64,000 bases of DNA, taken from contig NZ_AP022671.1 in NCBI RefSeq assembly GCF_011405515.1, forward strand, positions 310,001 to 374,000. The letters are read 5' to 3'. The notes beneath the pieces are model-generated. The model saw nothing but the letters and a program-made list of their open reading frames with translations, had not been told where the DNA came from and ran no database searches. Below, piece by piece: positions 17,045 to 25,294 of this stretch. This DNA comes from Nitrospira sp. KM1 (lineage in GTDB: Bacteria > Nitrospirota > Nitrospiria > Nitrospirales > Nitrospiraceae). The stretch's first letter is position 1, and each line of letters starts with the position of its first letter. The position numbers and the translations under genes are program-made.

Positions 17045-17187
17045 TCCAAACCTCCAATTTTATTGGACTCCGTCGAAGCTAGCAGTGGAGGTATTCTTTG
17101 TCAAGAAATGGGAAGATAGATGCGCTGTGACACCGTAATATCTTCATCGACATCATCGGTACGACTTTCGCGCAGGAGCCTATCAGC

Positions 17188-17904
17188 ATGAATGAATCGA
17201 TCCGGGTGGTTTTTTTCGATGCCGCCGATACGTTGTTCCATGTAAACGGATCGGTGGCGGAAATATATTTGGCACATGCGGTCCAATTCGGGTTTCAGCA
17301 GTCACCGGGTTCTCTGGATGCCATTACACAGGCCTTCGGCAGGGCCTTTCGTGATGCCCCGCCGGCTCTATTTGCAGAAACAGACCCGGTAAAACTCAAA
17401 GACAGCGAGAGGTTGTGGTGGTTCGATATCGTCCACAATGTATTTTATCGGGTCGGGATGTTCGAGCGATTCGACGACTTCTTTGGCGAAGTCTTCAAGG
17501 CGTTCGAAAGTCCGGAATCGTGGAGGTTGTTTCCTGACACCGTGCCGTCACTACAGGATCTTCGCAACCGGAAAATCGAACTTGGCATCATTTCGAATTT
17601 CGACTCGCGCCTGTTCTCGGTCATGCGGGGTCTCGGGATAGCAGATCTATTCGATACGATTACGATCTCGAGCCTGGCGAAAGCGGCAAAACCGGCTCAG
17701 AAGATTTTTCACTTGGCGTTGGAAAAACACGCCGTGGATCCGGAAGAAGCGATTCATATCGGGGACAGTATACGGGACGATGTTCAAGGGGCGACCCAGG
17801 CGGGTCTCCATGCGATTCTTTTGGATCGTCAGGGCCGAAAGACGGATCCGCAGGTCAGATCCATCCGGAGTTTGAAGGAGATTCCGGAGATTCTTGAACG
17901 TTAG
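17188..17904 (+). CDS. HAD-superfamily hydrolase (subfamily IA)
   Basis: The protein has 238 residues. Motif I is FFDAADTLF: the nucleophilic Asp (residue 11) is present, but the second Asp of D-x-D-x-T is Ala, as in HDHD3-type members with FDAxGTL. Motif II is IISNFDSR, the motif III Lys lies in SLAKAAKPAQKIF, and motif IV is AIHIGDSIRDDVQGA. A helical cap lies between residues 20 and 110. Likely a phosphatase on a small metabolite; substrate unknown. It converges on the sirtuin gene, and the two overlap by four bases at their stops. Confidence 0.85.
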   Translation: MNESIRVVFFDAADTLFHVNGSVAEIYLAHAVQFGFQQSPGSLDAITQAFGRAFRDAPPALFAETDPVKLKDSERLWWFDIVHNVFYRVGMFERFDDFFGEVFKAFESPESWRLFPDTVPSLQDLRNRKIELGIISNFDSRLFSVMRGLGIADLFDTITISSLAKAAKPAQKIFHLALEKHAVDPEEAIHIGDSIRDDVQGATQAGLHAILLDRQGRKTDPQVRSIRSLKEIPEILER

Positions 17905-18617
17905 AGTAACAGCGGAACCACATCCCGAGCCCTTCCTTGAACCGCCACATCAACGATGTGTGAATTCCCGGTCGGTTCAATGTTAATTTCAGCCACGAAC
18001 GCGCCTTGCTCTTTAGCCAGAGAGGCGAAACCAGCAGCCGGATAGACGACTCCGGAGGTGCCTACCACGAGTAGGACGTCGCACGATTGCACCGCTTTCA
18101 GACTCTGTTGAATGTCTGCGGCAGCCAGAGCCTCGCCGAACCACACGATATGCGGCCGCAACAGCCCGCGGCAATGACGACAGATCGGAAGCAGGGCAAT
18201 CGGTACATCGTGATTGGGTTCGACGGAGCCACATGCCGTACACCGTACCATCCAAATATTGCCGTGAATCTCCGTCAGCCATTGAGATCCCGCATTACGA
18301 TGCAGGCCGTCCACATTCTGAGTAATGAGGTGGAAAGATGGTCCACGCCGTTCGAGATCGGCCAGGGCCACATGAGCTGCATTCGGTCGTTTTGTGCTGA
18401 TCAGTCCTCGCCGCCAATCATACCATTCCCATACGAGGCGGGGATCCCGAGCAAATGCTTCGGGCGTTGCGAGGTCTTCGGCCCGAAAGCTCCTCCACAA
18501 CCCGTCTGTACCGCGAAACGTCGGGACACCGCTATCGGCGGAGATGCCAGCTCCCGTCAATACGACAAGAGACCGGGCTCCGCTGATGCGTTCTTTCAAC
18601 TGTGCCAGCGGATCCAT
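17901..18617 (-). CDS. cobB: NAD-dependent protein deacylase, class III sirtuin
   Basis: The protein has 238 residues. Sirtuins remove acyl groups from lysines using NAD. Seen here are GAGISADSGVPTFRG, TQNVDGLH, the catalytic His in EIHGNIW, two zinc pairs CTAC and CRHC, the NAD loop VGTSGVVYPAAGFA, and INIEPT. The Tyr-x-x-Arg pair in WEWYDWRR is the acyl-pocket signature of class III (SIRT5/CobB-like) enzymes, which prefer succinyl and malonyl groups. It is transcribed divergently from the ketopantoate reductase gene, 92 bp away. Confidence 0.92.
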   Translation of the reverse strand: MDPLAQLKERISGARSLVVLTGAGISADSGVPTFRGTDGLWRSFRAEDLATPEAFARDPRLVWEWYDWRRGLISTKRPNAAHVALADLERRGPSFHLITQNVDGLHRNAGSQWLTEIHGNIWMVRCTACGSVEPNHDVPIALLPICRHCRGLLRPHIVWFGEALAAADIQQSLKAVQSCDVLLVVGTSGVVYPAAGFASLAKEQGAFVAEINIEPTGNSHIVDVAVQGRARDVVPLLL

Positions 18618-18709
18618 GAGCGGGGTCAGTAGTGTGTCATGGGGCGGTTCTTGGTCCTGACTCGCATGCTATAGTACCGCTGATTGTGAGGCAATTGGAA
18701 AGGAACGGT

Positions 18710-20086
18710 ATGAAACAGATTCTCATGGTCGGGGCCGGATCCGTCGGAGGGTTTTTCGGCGCCCATCTGGCCAAACACCTTCCGCATGTTTCGTTTCTTC
18801 TTCGCCCCCGGACGCTGGATGCGGTCAGGCGCAACGGCCTGACGATTCGTAGCGCCGGCAACACGTTTACGGTTCATCCGGACGCGTCTTCAGATGCCCG
18901 TTCCTTGCCGCGCCCAGATCTGATCGTGCTCGGGGTGAAGGCCTATGATCTCGACGAAGTATTGGACCAGATTGAACCGGTCATGTCCGACCGCACAGTC
19001 ATTCTCACACTGCAAAATGGCATCGATACGGAAGACCGTATTCTCGAACGCTTCAAGCGGGACTGTGTGATAGGGGGAGTCGCATTCATCTATTCGAAAA
19101 TTGCCGAGCCAGGCATCATCGACCATTATAAGAAGGGGGCTGTCGCCATCGGGGAGCTCTTAGGTCATGAGAGTCAACGGCTGTTGAAGATCCGAGAGCT
19201 GTTTGCGGCTGCCGGCATTCCCTGTCAGATCTCCCCGGATATCCGGCGCGCCAAATGGGAAAAAATGTGCTGGAACTGCGTCTTCAATCCTCTGACCGTC
19301 CTGATCGATGACAAGGTCGCAAAGGCGTTGGACCATCCGGAGATGTCCAACGTGATTCGGCAGATCGTTGGCGAAGTCGCCTCAGTCGCTGCCGCTCGTA
19401 AAGTTCCACTGCCCGCCGATATGCCCGAACGAGTGATTAAATGGACGAGGGAAATCCGGGACATTCACACATCCATGTATGACGATTGGAAGGCCGGTCG
19501 ACAGACGGAAATTCGGATGCTGAACGGATATATTGTTGAGCAGGGACGGGCATTCGGCATCCCGACCCCCGTCAACGAAGCCCTGACGGCGATGATCAAA
19601 ACCATCACCGAAAAAGAACGGGCCGGAGCCGGCATGATCCGCATTGATGGGCTGGTGGTGACACCTGTTTCCTTCGACAGAACGGCGATCGACCAGCTTC
19701 ACAGGGAGCACCATGTTGAAGATGTCGGTGCGTTGATGCCCGGAATGCAGGGCCGCGCCATCAAGGTCCAGGCGCTGTTGGACATTCCAGCCTTGCAAGT
19801 CCAAGCGGATCATGTGACTTTTCACTCGCTCGACGGAAAGTATGCCGCCACCCTGACGATCCAACAGGCAAAAACATTCGGCCTCCTACTGTATGAGCGC
19901 GACGGCATGCCGCTCACAGAACACTCCGGTGGTCCGTTCCGTCTCATTACCCCGGGACTGGGCGATCTTTGCGCCAATGTCAAACACGTGGGGCGCATAG
20001 AAATCGTGCGCGGGACGGGAAAAGATACCCGACCAGCCGACAGACCTCCCGAATGCACGCCGGCAGAGCGGTCATCCTCATATTAG
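18710..20086 (+). CDS. panE: Ketopantoate reductase fused to a C-terminal molybdopterin-oxidoreductase-like domain
   Basis: The protein has 458 residues from ATG 18710, chosen for AAAGGA just upstream and the Rossmann start MKQILMVGAGSVGGFFG. Residues 1-305 are a complete PanE/ApbA reductase, with KWEKMCWNCVFNPLTVLI carrying the helix-start Lys and Asn, and DWKAGRQTEIRMLNGYIVEQ. It would reduce 2-dehydropantoate to pantoate with NADPH. The last 120 residues or so (HVTFHSLDGKYAATLTI, LLYERDGMPLTEHSGGPFRL, GDLCANVKHVGRIEIV) look like the end of the sulfite-oxidase-type molybdopterin-binding fold. The cofactor Cys region (LxCxGN) is not seen, so the domain may have lost the cofactor. The fusion is unusual. 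Confidence 0.8.
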   Translation: MKQILMVGAGSVGGFFGAHLAKHLPHVSFLLRPRTLDAVRRNGLTIRSAGNTFTVHPDASSDARSLPRPDLIVLGVKAYDLDEVLDQIEPVMSDRTVILTLQNGIDTEDRILERFKRDCVIGGVAFIYSKIAEPGIIDHYKKGAVAIGELLGHESQRLLKIRELFAAAGIPCQISPDIRRAKWEKMCWNCVFNPLTVLIDDKVAKALDHPEMSNVIRQIVGEVASVAAARKVPLPADMPERVIKWTREIRDIHTSMYDDWKAGRQTEIRMLNGYIVEQGRAFGIPTPVNEALTAMIKTITEKERAGAGMIRIDGLVVTPVSFDRTAIDQLHREHHVEDVGALMPGMQGRAIKVQALLDIPALQVQADHVTFHSLDGKYAATLTIQQAKTFGLLLYERDGMPLTEHSGGPFRLITPGLGDLCANVKHVGRIEIVRGTGKDTRPADRPPECTPAERSSSY

Positions 20087-21408
20087 CGAATGACCTGAAT
20101 ATTCCTCCATCGTTCTGATCGATAGCGCCACACCATCAACCCCATCCTGAGGGTCCAATCCGCGATCATGGCGAGCCAGACGTATGCGATGCCCAAGTGC
20201 AGCCATACGCCAACCGCGACCGCAATAGGAAGCCTCACTGCCCACATGCCGATGGTCGTGGCCACCATAATGAAGTGGGTATCACCTGCGCCGCGCAACG
20301 AACCTGCCAACACCATCGTCAATGCAAGGGGCACCTGGATGAGCGCCACAATCTTCAGGAATGTTGTCCCCAGCTCGATGACATCCTCATCGTGCGTGAA
20401 CGCCCTGAGCAGGCCGTATGGAAAAAAGAAAAAGATGAGCCCCATCGCTGCCATCACCAGGGCAGCCATGCGGTTCGCCTCAAGATTTTCAATCTTCGCT
20501 CTCGTAAATTTTCCGGCGCCGATGCTTTGGCCGACCATGGTCGCGGCAGCAATGGCAAATCCATATCCAGGCAGGAACGACAACGATTCAATCGAGAGCC
20601 CAACTTGATGGGCTGCATAGGAGACGGTGCCATAGAGGAGCACGATTTTCGTATAGAGGAGGATCCCGGCCTGCTGTACGATTCGCTCACCGGAGACCGG
20701 AGCTCCTACCTGCCACAACGTCCTGATCCATTCGACGTGGAGATTCTGACTCTTCCGAAAGATGGGCATGGCTCGAACCAAGAGAAAGAGCATGCCGGCC
20801 GCTTCGGCTATACCCACCGCGGCGGCGGCACCGCTCACGCCGAATGCGGGCACACCCCACTTGCCGTAAATCAAGGGGTACGCAATTCCGACATGGAGCA
20901 CATTGACCACGATCATGGCGTACATCGGTGTCCGTGTGTCTCCCGTCCCCTGTAAGATGGAGGCCAGCACCTGGAGCAAGACGGTAAAGGGAATAACCAG
21001 AAAGATCAGGGTGGAATAGGGAAGTGCGACGTCGATCACACGGGCATCGGCTCCCAGCATTGTCATGGCCGCTTCGTTGCATGAGATACCCACGACGCTC
21101 AATACCAGTGACACTCCGGCAGAGAGGCCGAGAAAAAGACGAGCCGCTTGCCCCGCATCCTCCCGTCGTCGCGCTCCCCACAATTGAGCCACGATGACGT
21201 TCGTTCCGACCGAGAGGCCTGAGACCAGCGTCGTGGCAATGAACGCCAGCAGCTGGCCCAGTCCGACGGCGGCAATGGGCACGGCGCCGAGGCCGCCAAC
21301 AAGGAACACGGCCACGATGCCTTCCGTTCGTTGGAGCAAACTGCTGACGGTCACCGGCAGGGCCAGTGTCATGACGGATTTTCTGATTTGCAACAGGCCG
21401 TTGGCCAT
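20083..21408 (-). CDS. MATE family efflux transporter
   Basis: The protein has 441 residues with about twelve hydrophobic segments in two homologous halves, as expected for the multidrug and toxic compound extrusion family, which exchanges Na+ or H+ for substrates. Typical pieces are TLALPVTVSSLLQRTEGIVA, VSGLSVGTNVIVAQLWGARR in the first half and GYGFAIAAATMVGQSIGAGK in the second. It converges on the panE fusion gene with a four-base overlap and diverges from the nuclease gene at 21482. The substrate is unknown. Confidence 0.9.
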   Translation of the reverse strand: MANGLLQIRKSVMTLALPVTVSSLLQRTEGIVAVFLVGGLGAVPIAAVGLGQLLAFIATTLVSGLSVGTNVIVAQLWGARRREDAGQAARLFLGLSAGVSLVLSVVGISCNEAAMTMLGADARVIDVALPYSTLIFLVIPFTVLLQVLASILQGTGDTRTPMYAMIVVNVLHVGIAYPLIYGKWGVPAFGVSGAAAAVGIAEAAGMLFLLVRAMPIFRKSQNLHVEWIRTLWQVGAPVSGERIVQQAGILLYTKIVLLYGTVSYAAHQVGLSIESLSFLPGYGFAIAAATMVGQSIGAGKFTRAKIENLEANRMAALVMAAMGLIFFFFPYGLLRAFTHDEDVIELGTTFLKIVALIQVPLALTMVLAGSLRGAGDTHFIMVATTIGMWAVRLPIAVAVGVWLHLGIAYVWLAMIADWTLRMGLMVWRYRSERWRNIQVIR

Positions 21409-21481
21409 CCGCGCATCCTAGCAGAACACTGTGTCAAGGCATGTAGACAAAATCTGTACGCTTCGATAGGGTCTGTTTCCC

Positions 21482-23014
21482 ATGACCGAGTCTATTGAAG
21501 GCCCTGGCACGAGCCCATCCCCAGAGCCTCGCCTATCCAAATCGAAGTACTTGAGCGGTTTGCAGTGTCACAAACGCCTCTATCTGGAAGTGCATCATCC
21601 TCAATATGCCTCGCCTCACGATATTTCGACGCAGGCTATGCTGGACATGGGCACCGAGATTGGTGAACTTGCCCGACGGTGTTTCCCGGGAGGCATCCTG
21701 GTCAAAGCGGGGTTTCGCCAACGGGAGGAAGCGCTGGCTGAGACGGCGGCGCTGATACAGAATCCCTCCGTTCCCACCATCTTTGAAGGCGCGTTTGAAT
21801 ACGGCGGAGTACTGGTCAGAGTCGATATTCTTCAAAGAATTTCGTCAGGGGGGCCGTTCACTCCTCCAACATGGCGTGTGATAGAGGTCAAATCATCGAC
21901 CAAGGTCAAGGAAACCCACCTCAACGATCTCGCGATCCAGAATTATGTCGTCGCTCAGACGGGAATTTCACTGGCAGCCGGTTGCCTCATGCATATCGAC
22001 ACGCGATATCGTTTTGAAGGCGGCGACGTGGATATCTCACGGCTATTTACGATCGTCGATGTCACTGAGGCGCTTGCGGGTAGGTTGGACGGCATCAGTG
22101 AACATCTGAGAACAATGAAAGCCATGTTGCGAGAGAGGCGGGAACCAGAGATCAATCCAGGGCATCATTGCCAAAGTCCATATGAGTGCCCCTTTTGGGA
22201 TTACTGTACGAAAGACAAGTCCCCACGCTGGATCTACAACCTTCCCGGTTCCCGGCAGACCGTAACGCGTTTAGCAGAACAGGGGGTTGTCCTGATTGAT
22301 GACATTCCCACAATGGCCCCGTTGTCGCCGTCTCAACGCCGAGTGAAGGACAACGTCGAATATATCTCTCCCGGATTGGAGGCTGCGCTTCGATCCATCC
22401 GACATCCCGTGCACCACGTCGATTTCGAAACCGTCATGCTGGCGGTTCCTCGATATCCTTCGACCAAGCCCTATCAGTCGATCCCCGTACAATGGTCGAA
22501 TCATATTGTGTCGGAATCCGGAGAGACGATGCATCACGAATACCTTCATGCTGAATCGACGGAACCGCGCGAACGCTGGGCCGAGGCGCTCATTGAATCC
22601 CTGGGCTCGGAAGGAAGCGTGTGCGTGTATTCTGCGTACGAGGAGGCTATGTTGAGACAACTCGGAGAGGCCTTTCCTCGGTTCCGTTCGGCGATCAACA
22701 GTATTATTCGGCGCCTCTGGGATCTCCATCCGGTCATACGGGATCATTATTATCATCCCGGATTTGCCGGATCGTATTCCATTAAATCCGTGTTGCCGGC
22801 GGTCGTGCCGTCTCTCGGATATGACGACTTGGAAATCAGAGAAGGAGGGCAGGCGGCATGCGAGTATTATCGTATGGTATTCGTCGAAACTGATTGGGTT
22901 GAACGACTGCGAATCCGTGAGGCATTGTTGCAGTATTGCGCGCGCGACACATTTGCAATGGTCGAATTGAGGCGAGCGCTCTTGGAAAAAGCACGCCAGG
23001 TTTCTGAAATGTGA
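21482..23014 (+). CDS. DUF2779 protein: Cas4-like nuclease plus DEDD exonuclease-like domain
   Basis: The protein has 510 residues. The N-terminus LSKSKYLSGLQCHKRLYLEV is the Cas4/RecB-like opening. It is followed by a PD-(D/E)XK core (RVDILQ, then WRVIEVKSSTKV) and a cysteine cluster (CQSPYECPFWDYC) that could hold an Fe-S cluster together with the first Cys. The C-terminal DUF2779 half has RNase H/DnaQ-like elements: HHVDFETVML with D and E, then VYSAYEEAML, LHPVIRDHYYHPGFAGSYSI, and CARDTFAMVELR with the final Asp. Such proteins are presumed DNA repair or defence nucleases. It is a single-gene unit with a short divergent promoter region. Confidence 0.82.
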   Translation: MTESIEGPGTSPSPEPRLSKSKYLSGLQCHKRLYLEVHHPQYASPHDISTQAMLDMGTEIGELARRCFPGGILVKAGFRQREEALAETAALIQNPSVPTIFEGAFEYGGVLVRVDILQRISSGGPFTPPTWRVIEVKSSTKVKETHLNDLAIQNYVVAQTGISLAAGCLMHIDTRYRFEGGDVDISRLFTIVDVTEALAGRLDGISEHLRTMKAMLRERREPEINPGHHCQSPYECPFWDYCTKDKSPRWIYNLPGSRQTVTRLAEQGVVLIDDIPTMAPLSPSQRRVKDNVEYISPGLEAALRSIRHPVHHVDFETVMLAVPRYPSTKPYQSIPVQWSNHIVSESGETMHHEYLHAESTEPRERWAEALIESLGSEGSVCVYSAYEEAMLRQLGEAFPRFRSAINSIIRRLWDLHPVIRDHYYHPGFAGSYSIKSVLPAVVPSLGYDDLEIREGGQAACEYYRMVFVETDWVERLRIREALLQYCARDTFAMVELRRALLEKARQVSEM

Positions 23015-23094
23015 TGCGGACCCGACCGGAGAATTTCCGATCGGTTACCGCATGGATCGAGTGCGGCAGCAGGATCATCGCAGTGAGGTGATGT

Positions 23095-23766
23095 GTGCGT
23101 AGAGGTTTTTGTATCTGCATCGCGTGCATGGCGAGCGTCGGGATCTTTTCTTTTCCGGCTGTGGAGGGGGCAGTGCCTGAATCCAAACTACACGTTGCAG
23201 CGGCACAAGATGAGGTGCCTGCAATTCGAGACCTCCTATCGAAAGGAGCGGCCATCGATGCAAAGGATGACGGCGGACGGACTCCTCTATTGGTCGCCAC
23301 TCATGCGAATAAGATCCACGCGGCAAGGGCGTTGATCGAGGCGGGTGCCGACGTCAATGCCAAGGACCGGATCAACGACAGCCCGTACCTCTACGCGGGA
23401 GCACATGGGTATCTCGACATTCTCAAGATGACCTTGGTGCATGGCGCCGACCTGAGAAGTACCAACCGGTATGGCGGAACGGCTCTCATCCCCGCCGCCG
23501 AACGCGGGCATGTTGAAACCGTTCGTGTGCTTATCGAAGCAGGGGTTCACGTCGATCACATCAACAACCTCGGTTGGACGGCATTGCTTGAAGCCATCAT
23601 CCTCGGAAACGGCACGGACCGGCACCGGCACATTGTAGACCTGCTGGTCAAGGCCAACGCAGACGTCAATTTGGGCGATCGCGAAGGGGTCACACCGCTC
23701 CAGCATGCGCGCGCCCGCGGCTATAAAGAGATCGAAAAGATTCTCATGATGGCGGGAGCACGATAA
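23095..23766 (+). CDS. Exported ankyrin-repeat protein
   Basis: The protein has 223 residues from GTG 23095, preceded by GAGGTGAT. The N-terminal hydrophobic stretch (FCICIACMASVGIFSFPAVE) acts as a signal peptide. About five ankyrin repeats follow: SKLHVAAAQDEVPAIRDLLS, GRTPLLVATHANKIHAARAL, a degenerate third (DSPYLYAGAHGYLDILKMTL), GGTALIPAAERGHVETVRVL and GVTPLQHARARGYKEIEKIL. Ankyrin repeats bind proteins; a periplasmic binding or inhibitor role is possible. The gene is monocistronic. Confidence 0.85.
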   Translation: MRRGFCICIACMASVGIFSFPAVEGAVPESKLHVAAAQDEVPAIRDLLSKGAAIDAKDDGGRTPLLVATHANKIHAARALIEAGADVNAKDRINDSPYLYAGAHGYLDILKMTLVHGADLRSTNRYGGTALIPAAERGHVETVRVLIEAGVHVDHINNLGWTALLEAIILGNGTDRHRHIVDLLVKANADVNLGDREGVTPLQHARARGYKEIEKILMMAGAR

Positions 23767-24124
23767 CAGGACATCAGTCTGCGATGGAATCGTCTTTTGA
23801 GTGGAAAATGAACGGGGCCCTTTCCCTTACGATTTTGGTCTTCCGCATAAGGCGAGGACATACAAACAGTTCTGATCTGAGAACAAAACAATTTGAGAAA
23901 TGGCGGGCCGAGAACAATGAAACGGAGAACCACGTCTACGCCATAGCCCTCTGTGCCTCTCCGAAATAAATCTATAAAGCGAACGGCAGCACATTGGTGG
24001 TTAGCGGACCTCTGGTTATTCGTCACAGTGATCACAAAGCGGCGCGTAGTTTGTGCCCGACCTCTTCTTACGCATAACGGCGACTCAAGGTATTCTGAAG
24101 AACCAGGGATGGAGATTTTATAGC
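23767..24124. other. Intergenic region without a convincing gene
   Basis: No feature was recognised in these 358 bp. A 61-codon frame beginning at 23784 has no ribosome binding site or family resemblance. No tRNA or strong hairpin is visible. Confidence 0.5.
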
Positions 24125-24655
24125 ATGGCGACGCTCGTCTTCGGAATGAATCAGTCACTGGACGGCTATGTCGACCACAAGGAATTTGAGCCGGATCCCG
24201 CGCTCTTTCGTCACTGGATAGAGCACGTGCGCGGCGTGACGGGCAGTGTGTACGGCCGCCGCATGTACGAGGTCATGCGCTATTGGGACGAAGACCATTC
24301 TGAGTGGACCCCGGAGCTCCGCGAATTCGCCACGGCATGGCGGAGCCAGCCGAAGTGGGTCGTGTCGAGCACGTTGGAGTCGGTTGGCCCCAACGCCACG
24401 CTTGTCGAGGGTGACCTGGAGACGGTGATAGGTGACCTGAAGGCTCGGCTCGCTGGGGAGATCGCCGTTTCCGGACCAGACCTGGCGCGAAGCCTGACCG
24501 ACCTCGGTCTTATCGATGAGTATCGACTCTACTTCCATCCCGTCGTGCTTGGTCACGGCAAGCCATTCTTCGCCGGCCACCGGCCGCCGCTCCGCCTTGT
24601 GGCCAGTGATGTGATCGGCGAGGACGTGATCAGGTTGACATACGTTCCTGCCTAA
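24125..24655 (+). CDS. Dihydrofolate reductase family protein (RibD C-terminal fold)
   Basis: The protein has 176 residues from ATG 24125, chosen because the family begins just there (MATLVFGMNQSLDGYVDH). Other family segments are VYGRRMYEVMRYWDED, PKWVVSSTL, a nucleotide-binding ISGPDLA-like AVSGPDLARSLTDLGLIDEY, and FHPVVLGHGKPFF. These proteins bind NADPH; most have no known substrate. The upstream in-frame extension lacks family resemblance. Related genes are common in Actinobacteria and other soil bacteria, so transfer is possible. Confidence 0.85.
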   Translation: MATLVFGMNQSLDGYVDHKEFEPDPALFRHWIEHVRGVTGSVYGRRMYEVMRYWDEDHSEWTPELREFATAWRSQPKWVVSSTLESVGPNATLVEGDLETVIGDLKARLAGEIAVSGPDLARSLTDLGLIDEYRLYFHPVVLGHGKPFFAGHRPPLRLVASDVIGEDVIRLTYVPA

Positions 24656-24858
24656 TCATGCAACTTGCCCGACGGATCGCACCGACGCGGCAGGTCCGCC
24701 TTTGCGGTCGAAAGCACCCAGTATTGCGCTGCGCCAGTCCATCGCGCTGGGCCAAGATAGATCGAGCTACAGCGTAGAATCGGCGGTTCGCTACGCCGCT
24801 TGTTGGCGATGCGGTGATCGGCGGCGATATCGCACCATGGAGGACAATCGGCGGCTTA

Positions 24859-24948
<90 letters not shown>

Positions 24949-25294
24949 GTGATCTGATCGCACGGCTGGATTTAGGGGAAGCGTTGGTCACACAGCGGTA
25001 AACCAAACCGGCCGAAGCTTACCTGGCAACGACAGATATTTCAATCGATATTCTCTTGATCCGGTCCATGGTCCTTCACGCTTCGCCCGCCTGTTGGGAA
25101 GAGCGTGCATGAACGAGTGGAAGAAAAGTGAATCTCCTTTGGCTCTGCAATGAGCTGTACTATCTTTAATGATTATCAGGACTTCTCTATCGCCCACCCT
25201 CCGATGACCGATAGGTGTGGCGCGCTTTCCTGGGTGGCGTTCAACCGACATTTCCGCTCGCGCGCGGGGCGGCAGAAGGGCTACGACCGTCGAC
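24949..25294. promoter_or_regulatory. Leader region of the lipopeptide synthetase cluster
   Basis: These 346 bp between tRNA-Ser and the first Met of the synthetase must contain the cluster promoter. A weak sigma-70-like pair, TTTGGC (about 25138) and TATCTT (about 25161) with a 17-bp spacer, is visible. No strong ribosome binding site precedes either candidate start (GTG 25217 or ATG 25295). No riboswitch-like structure was recognised. Confidence 0.25.

Noticed and set aside
24053-24124. N-terminal extension of the DHFR-like protein
   Set aside because: These residues do not fit the family; the ATG at 24125 matches the conserved start.
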